Below, one piece after another: positions 1 to 7,403 of a stretch of DNA of 16,668 bases. The position numbers and the translations under genes were made by a program. The notes beneath the pieces are model-generated. The model was not told the origin of the DNA and made no database searches. It was given only the letters and a program-made list of their open reading frames with translations. Source of the stretch: Bacteroidetes bacterium UBA7692. Lineage in GTDB: Bacteria; Bacteroidota; Bacteroidia; Chitinophagales; LD1. Positions within the stretch are counted from its first letter, which is position 1. The number at the start of each line of letters is the position of its first letter. The DNA lies in assembly GCA_002482725.1 (NCBI GenBank), contig DLGO01000048.1, forward strand, positions 6,574 to 23,241, given 5' to 3'.

Positions 1-527
1 CCGCTACCTGGTTTATATCGGGTGAGCGCCTAAAACTGAAGCTGGACTTTACGACAAAGGAAGGAACAACCGAAACGTTCTTTATACCGCAAAAGGAGAA
101 GGCATCTCTCCTATCGTATGCAGTATCTGCAAAGGATAAGGTGTACTATGAGATACCGGCATCATCTCTGGAGCCACACAAAGAGTTTGCGGCAAAGAGG
201 CTGACTGTGAAGGCTACCGGCGAGAAAAAGACTATCGGAGGTGTGGTATGCGAAAAAGTGACGGCTAAATCTGACAATGCCACAGTAGAAATGTGGGTGG
301 CCCCCTGGAACTTTAAAGCATATAGCTACCAGGCATATTTCAGGTCGAACCTTGAGTTTCAGGCATTGGCAGAGATAGAAATGAGTGGATTCCCTTTGGA
401 ATCGGTAACAAAGGATTTGGCAGGAAAGGTAATCAGCAGCTATACCTTTGAGGGGTTGACTGAAGGCGCTTTGGGTTCAGCTGAGTTCAACGCACCGGAG
501 GGATATGCGAAGGCAGCGACTAAATAA
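1..527 (+). CDS. C-terminal part of a DUF4412-like secreted protein
   Basis: The reading frame is open from base 3 to the TAA at 525-527, so the gene starts before the window; the GTG at 141 is an internal valine, not a start. The visible 174 residues are rich in beta-strand patterns. They carry the stretch GEKKTIGGVVCEKVTA followed by EMWVAPW, which resembles the 'G-x-K-x-I-x-G-x-x-C-x-K' core and following W-containing strand of DUF4412/GLPGLI-type periplasmic or outer-membrane proteins of Bacteroidota, and a later GFPLES also fits that family. Members usually have an N-terminal signal peptide, which would lie outside the window. The molecular function of the family is not known to me. A weak hairpin follows the stop. 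It could be another beta-rich exported protein with chance similarity. Confidence 0.6.
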   Translation, partial: ATWFISGERLKLKLDFTTKEGTTETFFIPQKEKASLLSYAVSAKDKVYYEIPASSLEPHKEFAAKRLTVKATGEKKTIGGVVCEKVTAKSDNATVEMWVAPWNFKAYSYQAYFRSNLEFQALAEIEMSGFPLESVTKDLAGKVISSYTFEGLTEGALGSAEFNAPEGYAKAATK

Positions 528-531
528 AGCT

Positions 532-553
532 ACAATCCGGTCAACGGATTTGT
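532..553 (+). terminator. Weak hairpin after the DUF4412-like gene
   Basis: AATCCG (534-539) pairs with CGGATT (545-550) around a five-base loop, and two more pairs are possible past a one-base bulge. The following sequence TGTATTTATA is T-rich but not a clean T-tract. It lies 5 bases after the stop codon, which is where a terminator would be expected, but the stem is short. Confidence 0.35.
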
Positions 554-688
554 ATTTATAGCAACGGTTTAAATGATTCAGGACTATATTTGCCGCAAGT
601 TTTTCAGGTGTGAGGTACTGGAATGAGGCAATTTTAACTTTTAAATAGCTGAAAGGCATTTTTATCAGATAAAATTATTGTCCTATTA

Positions 689-719
689 TTTGGAAATTAA
701 AAAAAATAGCGCATCTTTG
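689..719 (+). promoter_or_regulatory. Bacteroidota-type promoter of the rpmB operon
   Basis: TTTG at 689-692 is followed after exactly 19 bases by CATCTTTG (712-719). This matches the Bacteroidota consensus TTTG-N19-21-TAnnTTTG with one mismatch in the -7 element. The spacer is A-rich. The predicted transcript would start near 725, about 20 bases before rpmB. The rest of the 218-base gap from 528 to 745 shows no gene apart from the weak hairpin at its start. Confidence 0.7.
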
Positions 720-745
720 CGCGCCCATAAAAAGAGGTATAACAA

Positions 746-973
746 ATGGCACGTGTATGTGATTTAACTGGTAAACGCCCTGTATCTGGAAACTCTGTTA
801 GCCATAGCAACAGAAAGACTAAGCGCAGATTTTTGCCAAACATTATAGATAAGCGTTTCTTCATCCCTGAACTAGGTGAATGGATTGAACTACGCCTTTG
901 TACGTCTGCATTGCGCACAATCAATAAGAAAGGTATTTTCCAATACCTGAAAGAGTTGGAAGCAAAAGGATAA
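746..973 (+). CDS. rpmB: 50S ribosomal protein L28 (bL28)
   Basis: A component of the large ribosomal subunit, 75 residues, the usual bacterial length. The N-terminus has the family hallmark C-D-L-T-G-K-R-P followed by GNSVSHSNRKTKRRFLPNI, very close to the E. coli L28 pattern, and the C-terminal half has the expected 'LR.C.SALRTI-KKGI' segment. Only one cysteine is present, so this is the zinc-free form. The ATG start lies about 20 bases after the predicted transcription start, and there is no Shine-Dalgarno sequence, as is normal for this phylum. It is the first gene of rpmB-rpmG-DUF4295, with 25 bases before rpmG. Confidence 0.97.
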   Translation: MARVCDLTGKRPVSGNSVSHSNRKTKRRFLPNIIDKRFFIPELGEWIELRLCTSALRTINKKGIFQYLKELEAKG

Positions 974-998
974 TTGACATTTTAAAAAAACAGCAGAA

Positions 999-1187
999 AT
1001 GGCTAAGAAAAGTAAAGACGCAAGAATCCAGGTAATACTGGAGTGTACTGAGCACAAAGCTAGCGGCGCTCCCGGTACATCTCGTTATATGACTTACAAA
1101 AACCGTAAGAATACAACAGAGAGATTGGAGTTGAAAAAATTCAACCCGATATTGAAAAAACATACCATTCACAAAGAAATTAAATAA
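999..1187 (+). CDS. rpmG: 50S ribosomal protein L33 (bL33)
   Basis: A 62-residue large-subunit ribosomal protein. It starts MAKKSKDARIQVILECTEHK and continues with the diagnostic SRYMTYKNRKNTTERLELKKFNP block that defines bL33. The zinc-binding CxxC pairs of the zinc-dependent paralogue are absent; only Cys16 is present, so this is the zinc-independent form. It sits 25 bases after rpmB and 8 bases before the DUF4295 gene, consistent with one transcript ending at the terminator at 1390-1425. Identification is near certain from the motif, the length and the neighbour. Confidence 0.97.
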   Translation: MAKKSKDARIQVILECTEHKASGAPGTSRYMTYKNRKNTTERLELKKFNPILKKHTIHKEIK

Positions 1188-1195
1188 GCATAACC

Positions 1196-1366
1196 ATGGG
1201 TAAAGTTTCGAAAAACGCGCGTACTGACCGTACTGCTCAAGTTGGTTCTAAGGACTACGTTAAGGTAATCAAAGCGGTGAAATCTAAAACAGGTTCATCT
1301 TATGGTTTCCTAGAGAAAATCATACACAAAGATAAAGTACAGGAATTTTTAGCTCAAAAAGACTAA
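1196..1366 (+). CDS. DUF4295 family small basic protein
   Basis: A 56-residue lysine-rich protein starting MGKVSKNARTDRTAQVGSKD and ending with LAQKD and TAA. It lies between rpmG (8 bases upstream) and ftsY, which is the position held by DUF4295 proteins across Bacteroidota, and the 'K.SK.AR.DRT' start and the 'GSYGF.EKI..KDKV..FL' C-terminal part fit that family. No enzyme motif, signal peptide or membrane segment is present. Size, charge and co-transcription with two large-subunit proteins suggest a small ribosome-associated or ribosomal protein, but that function is inference. Its shortness makes it easy for gene finders to miss. The overlapping frames contain nothing better. Confidence 0.88.
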   Translation: MGKVSKNARTDRTAQVGSKDYVKVIKAVKSKTGSSYGFLEKIIHKDKVQEFLAQKD

Positions 1367-1389
1367 TCAATTCTGTAATTACAGTATAC

Positions 1390-1425
1390 AAAGCCTCTTT
1401 ATATTTGAAGAGGCTTTTTGTTTTT
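1390..1425 (+). terminator. Intrinsic terminator after the rpmB-rpmG-DUF4295 operon
   Basis: AAAGCCTCTT (1390-1399) pairs perfectly with AAGAGGCTTT (1408-1417) around an eight-base loop, followed by a T-rich run to 1425 (TTTTTGTTTTT). This is a textbook rho-independent terminator, 23 bases after the DUF4295 stop. It implies that ftsY has its own promoter or depends on partial read-through. I see no good TTTG/TAnnTTTG pair between 1426 and 1488. Confidence 0.88.
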
Positions 1426-1488
1426 GCTCCAATCGTTAAAATAAGAGCTAACAGTTAAGCCAAAAGCCTGCTCTATCAAAATTGACTC

Positions 1489-2448
1489 ATGGGTATTTTT
1501 AGTTTTTTCACTCGCGAAAAGAAAGAAGATCTGGATAAAGGATTAGAGAAAACCAAAGAAGGTTTTTTCTCTAAGCTGTCGCGTGTTTTTGTCGGTAAGA
1601 CAAAGATAGATGACGAAGTACTGGACAGGTTGGAAGAGGCTTTGATAACCTCTGATGTTGGTATAGCCACATCGACCAAAATCATCAATCGCATAGAGGC
1701 AAGGGCAGCCAGGGATAAGTTCATGAGCGAAACTGAAATGAACAACCTGATACGTGAAGAGATAGAACTAATACTTACAGAGAATAAGCATACAGATGCT
1801 GAAGGCTTTGATGTGCCGGAGGGCAAAAAGCCTTATGTAATAATGGTGGTGGGTGTGAACGGCGCCGGTAAGACGACTACCATAGGTAAGCTGAGCCACC
1901 AGTTTAAGCTGGCAGGCAAGAAAGTGTTGCTGGGCGCTGCGGATACATTTCGCGCGGCAGCTATAGAGCAACTGGACGTATGGGCGACCCGCTCGGGCGT
2001 AGAGATAGTAAAGACCCAGATGGGTGCAGACCCGGCCTCGGTAGCATTTGCTACTTTGGAAAAGGGCATAGCCCTGGGCTCGGATGTAATAATAATAGAC
2101 ACAGCAGGCAGGCTACATAACAGGGTAGACCTGATGAATGAGCTGACCAAAATAAGGAGGGTGATGCAGAAGGTAATACCTGATGCACCGCATGAAGTGC
2201 TGTTGGTGCTGGATGGCAGTACCGGACAGAATGCATTTGAGCAGGCGCGCCAGTTTACAGCAGCTACACAGGTTACCGGCCTTGCCATTACCAAGCTGGA
2301 TGGTACTGCCAAAGGTGGTGTGGTGCTTGGCATCAGCGACCAGTTCAATGTACCTGTAAGGTATATTGGTGTAGGAGAAGCTATAGATAAGCTACAGGTA
2401 TTCAATAAAAAGCTGTTTGTGGAGTCCCTTTTTAAGGGCAAGGTTTAG
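1489..2448 (+). CDS. ftsY: Signal recognition particle receptor FtsY
   Basis: The SRP receptor GTPase, which docks SRP-ribosome-nascent chain complexes at the inner membrane and hands them to SecYEG. The 319 residues contain a short charged N-terminal region and an N domain helical bundle (about 25-100). The G domain has P-loop GVNGAGKT (122-129), the insertion-box motif DTFRAAA (152-158), DTAGR (204-208) and TKLDG (268-272), and the C-terminus has the expected GVGE and DL/KLQVF region. It lacks the long acidic A domain of E. coli FtsY, which is normal outside gammaproteobacteria. The ATG at 1489 is the natural start because the family's MGIF/SFF-type opening follows. It follows the ribosomal-protein terminator and faces the terC gene with only 2 bases between the stop codons. 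Confidence 0.97.
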   Translation: MGIFSFFTREKKEDLDKGLEKTKEGFFSKLSRVFVGKTKIDDEVLDRLEEALITSDVGIATSTKIINRIEARAARDKFMSETEMNNLIREEIELILTENKHTDAEGFDVPEGKKPYVIMVVGVNGAGKTTTIGKLSHQFKLAGKKVLLGAADTFRAAAIEQLDVWATRSGVEIVKTQMGADPASVAFATLEKGIALGSDVIIIDTAGRLHNRVDLMNELTKIRRVMQKVIPDAPHEVLLVLDGSTGQNAFEQARQFTAATQVTGLAITKLDGTAKGGVVLGISDQFNVPVRYIGVGEAIDKLQVFNKKLFVESLFKGKV

Positions 2449-2450
2449 AC

Positions 2451-3266
2451 TTATTGGCTATCATGGCCAGCCAAACTGTCCTTAGCTTTATGCCTGGGAA
2501 AGTTGAATAGTATGGATGAGATGATAGGGATAAAGAAGATAGAGACCGTAGTAACGGATATCACAATATCAGCTGTTTCACTCATCATGAATTTAGTAAC
2601 TGCCGACTCCGGATAGAAATGCTCGAATACCGAAAATGTAAGTTTTACGCCCAGGATTCCGATTACAACAAAGGCTGCAGTTTCCAGAAAAGAATACTTA
2701 TCCATCAGTTTAACGAACCATTGGGCAATAAACCTCATGGCTAGTATACCGATGAACACCCCGGTACAAACAAGGATAAGGTTAGGAGAAAACGCCACTG
2801 CGGCAAAGACATTATCAATGGAGAAAGCCATATCCATAAGTTCCACAAGTATCACCGTAGCCCAGAAGTTGCCCAGATAACCTACGGTAACCTTGTATAG
2901 CCAATTGCTGCTTTTGTCTATGGTATCATCGTCTTTGGAAGGCGTTCTTTTACTTTTGGCCCATGAGAATACCAGATATAGCAGATATAAGCCGCCCAAC
3001 GGTTTCAGCCACCAGATACGAATAAGGATGGCAGCGAATATCATAGCAAGCCCTCTGAAAAAGTACGCGCCCCAAATGCCGTATTTGAGCGCTTTCTTCC
3101 GTTGGTCACTGGGAAGGTCCATTACCATGGTAGCCAATACGGCAGCGTTATCTACAGAAAGCAGGCTCTCTATGATAACCAGGTTGCCTATGATGGTAAG
3201 AGAGGCAACAGGATTAGAAATGATATCCTGCCACTGGGTGCTTAAATAATGAAGTATATCGCTCAT
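2451..3266 (-). CDS. TerC-family integral membrane protein
   Basis: A 271-residue inner-membrane protein with about seven hydrophobic segments. The two family signature motifs each end in an aspartate-asparagine pair: ESLLSVDN (33-40) in an early membrane segment and ELMDMAFSIDN (142-152) in the middle, which in this superfamily are thought to line a metal-ion pathway. TerC/Alx relatives are linked to manganese export and metallation of secreted proteins, and historically to tellurite resistance. No other ter genes are nearby, so a housekeeping metal-ion role is more likely than tellurite resistance. The start is the ATG at 3266. It may be co-transcribed with the GNAT gene 102 bases upstream on the same strand. 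It runs tail-to-tail into ftsY. The exact substrate cannot be told from sequence. Confidence 0.9.
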   Translation of the reverse strand: MSDILHYLSTQWQDIISNPVASLTIIGNLVIIESLLSVDNAAVLATMVMDLPSDQRKKALKYGIWGAYFFRGLAMIFAAILIRIWWLKPLGGLYLLYLVFSWAKSKRTPSKDDDTIDKSSNWLYKVTVGYLGNFWATVILVELMDMAFSIDNVFAAVAFSPNLILVCTGVFIGILAMRFIAQWFVKLMDKYSFLETAAFVVIGILGVKLTFSVFEHFYPESAVTKFMMSETADIVISVTTVSIFFIPIISSILFNFPRHKAKDSLAGHDSQ

Positions 3267-3368
3267 GCTGAGAGGTATTGCGCTTTATAAGGTAATGACC
3301 ACATGGTTTTGAAAAATAACAATGATAGCGGTAATTGGTTTAATCTTTGATCGTAACGCAGTAAAATA

Positions 3369-3935
3369 TTAAGCCCGCAGTTTCGTCTCTACTTCAGAGC
3401 ACTCATTATCTGCAAGTAAAGAAAGTGAGTTAAGGGGAACCCTCCATTTGTGCAGCAAGTCTGTTTCGGCATACTTACGGAAGTCATTCCTGCGGAGCAC
3501 TTTGAATGAGGCAATGTTCCTTTTTTCGGTACTTGCAGTTACGGCTGTAACACCATGTTGCTTTTGGGCCCATTTGACCATACCGCCTACGGCTTCGGTC
3601 ATGTAGCCCTTGTTGCGATAGGCCTCGTATGTACCATAGCCAATCTCTATTTCACCTGCAGAGTTTGGCTCACCGACAAAACAGAGGTCGCCGATCATTT
3701 TATTCTCGCTCTTGAGGATCGCAGCCCAAAGAGTAGAGTACAGGTAGTTCTTTCTTTTATCGGCAACATTGGGCAGTATGGTCTGACTGAAGGCCTCCTT
3801 CAGTTCATCGGAGATGGTCTTGTTGGTTTCGTTCAAGTCCAGTTCATCCTCCAGGGAATTATCGTCCCTGAGGTATTTGATGAGCTGGTCGTAGGTTAAT
3901 GGAATCAATAACAGCCTTTCTGTTTCTACTTTCAC
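3369..3935 (-). CDS. RimJ/RimL-like GNAT N-acetyltransferase
   Basis: A 188-residue GNAT enzyme, which would transfer an acetyl group from acetyl-CoA to an amine. It opens with ETERLLLIPLTYDQ, the typical start of the ribosomal-protein-acetyltransferase-like subgroup. It has the GEIEIGYGTYEAYRNKGYMTEA strand and the acetyl-CoA motif around R107-x-x-G110, followed by the 'A.T...N.AS.KVL.RN.F' C-terminal motif (134-152). The start is GTG at 3935; an in-frame stop lies close upstream and no ATG is nearby. About 20 residues at the C-terminus extend past the core fold. The substrate is unknown: relatives act on ribosomal proteins, antibiotics or small amines. It is possibly the first gene of a two-gene unit with terC. 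Confidence 0.88.
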   Translation of the reverse strand: MKVETERLLLIPLTYDQLIKYLRDDNSLEDELDLNETNKTISDELKEAFSQTILPNVADKRKNYLYSTLWAAILKSENKMIGDLCFVGEPNSAGEIEIGYGTYEAYRNKGYMTEAVGGMVKWAQKQHGVTAVTASTEKRNIASFKVLRRNDFRKYAETDLLHKWRVPLNSLSLLADNECSEVETKLRA

Positions 3936-3969
3936 GTTTACTGTACCTGATTATCTGAGTAATGGATGG

Positions 3970-3977
3970 CAAATATA
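3970..3977 (-). promoter_or_regulatory. -7 promoter element upstream of the GNAT gene
   Basis: On the minus strand this reads TATATTTG, a perfect match to the Bacteroidota TAnnTTTG element, 34 bases before the GTG start of the GNAT gene. No clear TTTG is seen 19-21 bases further upstream, so the assignment rests on the -7 element and its position alone. Confidence 0.45.
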
Positions 3978-4013
3978 GTACAAGCCTGCAATCTGCCTTT
4001 CACTATTTATTTA

Positions 4014-5540
4014 CTATAGGTCGAATTTGATGCCCTGTGCCAATGGCAGGGTGCTGCCATAGTTGATAGTGTTGGTTTGCCTGCGCATATAGTTGCGCCA
4101 TGCATCGCTACCACTTTCGCGGCCACCACCGGTTTCCTTTTCACCACCAAAGGCACCGCCAATCTCAGCACCGCTGGTACCAATGTTTACATTAGCTATG
4201 CCGCAGTCGCTCCCATTGGCAGAAAGGAATAGTTCTGCCTCGCGAAGGTTTAGGGTCATAATAGAAGACGACAGGCCTTGTACCACGCCATTTTGTAGCT
4301 CGATAGCCTCTTCAATAGTATCGTACGGCATGATGTTGAGTATAGGTGCAAAAGTCTCGTGCTGGACTATCTTCATGGCATTGTTTGCCTCAATGATACA
4401 AGGCTTTACATAGCAACCGCTTTCGTAACCTTTGCCCTTAAGAATGCCACCTTCTACGAGTACTTTACCACCTTCTTTGACAGCCTGTTTTATGGCCTTG
4501 TCGTACATGGCAACCGCGTCCTTATCTATAAGTGGTCCAACGTGATTGTTGGAGTCCAAAGGGTCTCCGATCTTTAGTTGACCATAGGCTTTTTTAAGCC
4601 GTTGTTTTAGTTCGGCAAACTTGCTCTTATGGATGATAAGGCGACGGGTAGTGGTACAGCGCTGACCCGCAGTGCCTACTGCTCCGAATACTACTCCTGG
4701 TATGGCGATATTCAGGTCTGCATGCTCGCTGATAATGATGGCGTTGTTGCCGCCTAGCTCTAAGAGACTCTTACCTAGCCGGGCAGCTACATTCTGGGCT
4801 ACTAGCTTACCCATACGAGTAGAACCTGTCGCAGAGATAAGCGGTACACGGGTATCACGGGCCATAAGTTCACCGATGGACCTATCCCCTATTACCACGC
4901 TGCTTATGCCTTGCGGCAAGCCATTTTCAGTAAATACTTTGGCAGCTATATTTTGGCAAGCTATGGCGCATAAAGGAGTCTTTTCGCTGGGCTTCCAGAT
5001 GCATACGTCGCCACAAACCCAGGCAATGGCAGCATTCCAGCTCCATACGGCAACAGGGAAATTGAATGCACTGATGATGCCCACTATGCCTAGTGGATGC
5101 CACTGCTCGTACATGCGGTGAAGTGGACGCTCACTATGCATGGTAAGCCCATGCAGCTGACGGGATAGCCCAACTGCAAAGTCGCAGATGTCTATCATTT
5201 CCTGCACTTCGCCTAAGCCTTCCTGCAGACTCTTTCCCATTTCGTAGCTTACGAGCTTGCCCAATGGTTCCTTGTATTTCCTAAGCTCTTCTCCTATCTG
5301 GCGCACTATTTCGCCGCGTTTGGGAGCGGGGATGTTCTTCCATTCAGCAGCGGCTTTTTGGGCTTGCTTTACTATAGCATTGTAATCCTTATCTGTAGCG
5401 GATTCTACGGTAGCGATAAGCTTGCCATCTACTGGTGAAAAAGACTCTATTCGCTCACCTTTAGTTTTAGTCCAGGTACTTCCTGTACTTGCTCCGAAAT
5501 TCTCTGCTTTTATGCCTAGTTGTTCAATTACCTCTTTCAT
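4014..5540 (-). CDS. ALDH7-family aldehyde dehydrogenase (aminoadipate-semialdehyde / piperideine-6-carboxylate dehydrogenase type)
   Basis: An NAD(P)-dependent aldehyde dehydrogenase of 508 residues, full length for the family. The catalytic cysteine is C295 in GTAGQRCTTTRR and the general base is E261 in LELGGNN; GSTRMG (239-244) belongs to the cofactor site. Several stretches closely match human antiquitin (ALDH7A1): the IPAPKRGEIVRQIG block (70-83), EMGK and 'GEVQEMIDICDFAVGLSRQ', SAFNFPVAVW, and GGAFGGEKETGGGRESGSDAW near 470. Antiquitins oxidise alpha-aminoadipic semialdehyde (in equilibrium with piperideine-6-carboxylate) to aminoadipate in lysine breakdown, so that is the favoured substrate. 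Stress or osmolyte aldehydes are alternatives. No other lysine-catabolism gene lies in the window. The start is the ATG at 5540. It is divergent from the beta-barrel gene at 5659, and no convincing promoter pair was found between them. Confidence 0.93.
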   Translation of the reverse strand: MKEVIEQLGIKAENFGASTGSTWTKTKGERIESFSPVDGKLIATVESATDKDYNAIVKQAQKAAAEWKNIPAPKRGEIVRQIGEELRKYKEPLGKLVSYEMGKSLQEGLGEVQEMIDICDFAVGLSRQLHGLTMHSERPLHRMYEQWHPLGIVGIISAFNFPVAVWSWNAAIAWVCGDVCIWKPSEKTPLCAIACQNIAAKVFTENGLPQGISSVVIGDRSIGELMARDTRVPLISATGSTRMGKLVAQNVAARLGKSLLELGGNNAIIISEHADLNIAIPGVVFGAVGTAGQRCTTTRRLIIHKSKFAELKQRLKKAYGQLKIGDPLDSNNHVGPLIDKDAVAMYDKAIKQAVKEGGKVLVEGGILKGKGYESGCYVKPCIIEANNAMKIVQHETFAPILNIMPYDTIEEAIELQNGVVQGLSSSIMTLNLREAELFLSANGSDCGIANVNIGTSGAEIGGAFGGEKETGGGRESGSDAWRNYMRRQTNTINYGSTLPLAQGIKFDL

Positions 5541-5658
5541 GCTATTTCAATTTCAGGTGCCAAAGTAGCAAACTTGTTTTGCCCTGTATAACGGTAATGC
5601 ACATTAAAGCGTTTATAGTGCTATAGATTTTCCAATAACTCTCAATTAGTATTACAAT

Positions 5659-6324
5659 ATGAAAGCTTTAACAAAAATCTTACTTGCTTTATTTCTTCTT
5701 CTAACCACCTCTGCAATAGCTTTTTCCCAGGTAGAAAAAGGCGCCGTTTTAGTTGGAGGGAGCATAGGCTTTGAATATAAAGGCCAAAAGAATGCAAGCA
5801 CCATTAACCTTAATATACTGCCACGTGTTGGTTACTTTACCGGTAAGCACTTTATGATTGGCTTTAACCTTGGTTATGATTTTACCAAGGAGAAAATCAC
5901 CTATGTTGTAGATCCTATAAGTGGGGCAAAAACAAGCAGCTACAGGATTAATCACGGACTGCTAATAGGACCGATTTTCAGGCCTTATTACATGCTTGCA
6001 CCTAAAGTGGCTATTTTTACCAATATATCTCCCATGTTCGGGATAAGTGAATACCGCCTAGGTAAGTCTATCAAAGACTCAAGAAATATCACTAAATCCT
6101 TTGTATGGCAAATTGGGCCAGGTATTGACATCTTTGTCACCAAAAATGTGGCCATCGAATTCTCTGTTTATTACCAAGGTTCGTACAATAACAACTACCT
6201 GAAAGATGACAATCTGGTAATACCCAACACAAGCAATAAGTACGTGCTGCATGGAGTTAATACTAACCTGGGCTTCAACTATTTCTTCCTTGCTAAAAAG
6301 ACTACTCCAACCGCAAAGCCTTAA
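5659..6324 (+). CDS. Small outer-membrane beta-barrel protein (porin-like)
   Basis: A 221-residue protein with a signal peptide (residues 1 to about 24, ending AIAFSQ, a typical Bacteroidota SPI site). The mature part alternates amphipathic strands: VLVGGSIGFEYKG, LNILPRVGYFTGKHFMIGFNLGYDF, HGLLIGPIFRPYYML, FVWQIGPGIDIFVTKNVAIEFSVYYQGSY, and VNTNLGFNYFF near the end. This is the pattern of the 8-stranded outer-membrane beta-barrel domain common in this phylum, with 'NVAIEFSV' the usual near-C-terminal strand. No specific function can be assigned. The C-terminus extends about 12 residues past the last strand. Its TAA interlocks with the stop codon of the convergent flavoprotein gene (shared TTAA at 6321-6324). 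Confidence 0.8.
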   Translation: MKALTKILLALFLLLTTSAIAFSQVEKGAVLVGGSIGFEYKGQKNASTINLNILPRVGYFTGKHFMIGFNLGYDFTKEKITYVVDPISGAKTSSYRINHGLLIGPIFRPYYMLAPKVAIFTNISPMFGISEYRLGKSIKDSRNITKSFVWQIGPGIDIFVTKNVAIEFSVYYQGSYNNNYLKDDNLVIPNTSNKYVLHGVNTNLGFNYFFLAKKTTPTAKP

Positions 6325-7313
6325 ACGCTAACTGCGCTTTCCTTTTTTTGTCCTGCTTCCAGTTCACGAGCCAGGTCTCCTACAATCTCACCTACAGGCC
6401 TTACGCTTTTAACGTATTCAATAGAAGGACCTGCGCACCACATAGTTTGGTAAGTAGCACTAAAAGCGGCTTTTTCCAATAGCTTCATGCCTCTATAAAA
6501 GGTCAGCATCTTGGCATATTTCTTTAGTTTCTTATTGCTGTTGATTATCTTCTCGAGCCAGTTTTGCTCAGTACCAATCTTCTGTACATAAGGGGTATTG
6601 ATTACTGTGCAAGGTGTGCCGGACAACTTGGTTGTAAGCACTATATCCTTCGCGCCATATTGCACACAGGCGTCTTTATATTCTTTGGTAACAGGAGCTT
6701 CAGTCGATGCTATGAAGATACTGCCCATAGAAACCCCGCAAGCGCCATACTCTATAACATTATGTATATCCTTTCCATTGCCCACACCACCGGCACAAAT
6801 CACAGGTATCTTGCAAACTGCCTGTATACCTTCTATTAATTCTTTCGGCGATAAATTACCTGCGTGTCCACCAGCCTGGTTGCTTACTGCTATTACAGCA
6901 TCTGCACCCATAGCCTCTACCTTTTGGGCAAAAGCTACATCGGTCACATCGCAAAATACCTTTATGCCCTTTTGTTTACAGGCATTAATAACCTGCTCAG
7001 GACTACCAAGGGATGTTATAATGTAAGATACATCAAAATCAAGGCATGCCTGTAGTTGTTCAGCTGCCTTTATGTTAGACTTATTTACTATTATATTTAT
7101 GCCAAATGGCTTATCCGTTGCATCCTTTATATCTGCTAATGCCTTTCTGAATTCAGTATCTGTCCTGTAGTTCAGCGCAGGAATGGAGCCTGTAATCCCG
7201 GCTTTAGCAGCCTCAATTACCATTGCAGTATTGCTCACCAAAAACATTGGGGCCATAATTATCGGATAGTCTATATCCAGCATTCGGGTAAGGGCGGTAT
7301 CTATTTTTGCCAT
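6321..7313 (-). CDS. Nitronate monooxygenase-like FMN enzyme (NMO/FabK superfamily)
   Basis: A 330-residue TIM-barrel flavoprotein. The opening 'DIDYPIIMAPMFLVSNTAMVIEAAKAG' is the classic start of the 2-nitropropane dioxygenase/nitronate monooxygenase family. SNQAGGHAGN (144-153) contains the His150 that corresponds to the conserved active-site histidine of NMO and FabK proteins, and IPVICAGGVGNGKDI (169-183) with GVSMGS (193-198) forms the FMN-phosphate site. Members either oxidise nitronates or reduce enoyl-ACP (FabK). The absence of fatty-acid genes and the general annotation of such singletons favour an NMO-like role, but the reaction is unproven. The ATG at 7313 follows a good promoter. 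It is convergent with the beta-barrel gene, overlapping it by 4 bases. Confidence 0.88.
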   Translation of the reverse strand: MAKIDTALTRMLDIDYPIIMAPMFLVSNTAMVIEAAKAGITGSIPALNYRTDTEFRKALADIKDATDKPFGINIIVNKSNIKAAEQLQACLDFDVSYIITSLGSPEQVINACKQKGIKVFCDVTDVAFAQKVEAMGADAVIAVSNQAGGHAGNLSPKELIEGIQAVCKIPVICAGGVGNGKDIHNVIEYGACGVSMGSIFIASTEAPVTKEYKDACVQYGAKDIVLTTKLSGTPCTVINTPYVQKIGTEQNWLEKIINSNKKLKKYAKMLTFYRGMKLLEKAAFSATYQTMWCAGPSIEYVKSVRPVGEIVGDLARELEAGQKKESAVSV

Positions 7314-7335
7314 GGGACGTTGATGTTTATATTTT

Positions 7336-7366
7336 GAAATGTAAGTAAAATATATGTAAGTGCAAA
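7336..7366 (-). promoter_or_regulatory. Promoter of the nitronate monooxygenase-like gene
   Basis: On the minus strand TTTG (7366-7363) is followed after exactly 19 bases by TACATTTC (7343-7336), one mismatch from TAnnTTTG. Transcription would start near 7330, about 17 bases before the ATG at 7313. The spacing and location are both right for this phylum. Confidence 0.65.
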
Positions 7367-7403
7367 CCTGTATAACTAAATTTTAAGCAACGATATTTGC
7401 AAA

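Noticed and set aside
1833..2441. Minus-strand open frame of 202 residues
   Set aside because: It is antisense to the ftsY G domain, where codon bias keeps the opposite frame open; the translation is low-complexity Ser/Thr/Ala and shows no family.
2451..3266. A tellurite-resistance island
   Set aside because: Only a lone TerC-family gene is present, without terD/terB/terZ-type genes; lone TerC proteins are common housekeeping membrane proteins.
7392..7399. GATATTTG just before the YghO-like gene, suggesting a promoter with a leaderless start at 7404
   Set aside because: It has a mismatch in TAnnTTTG and no TTTG 19-21 bases upstream, so it is too weak to annotate.
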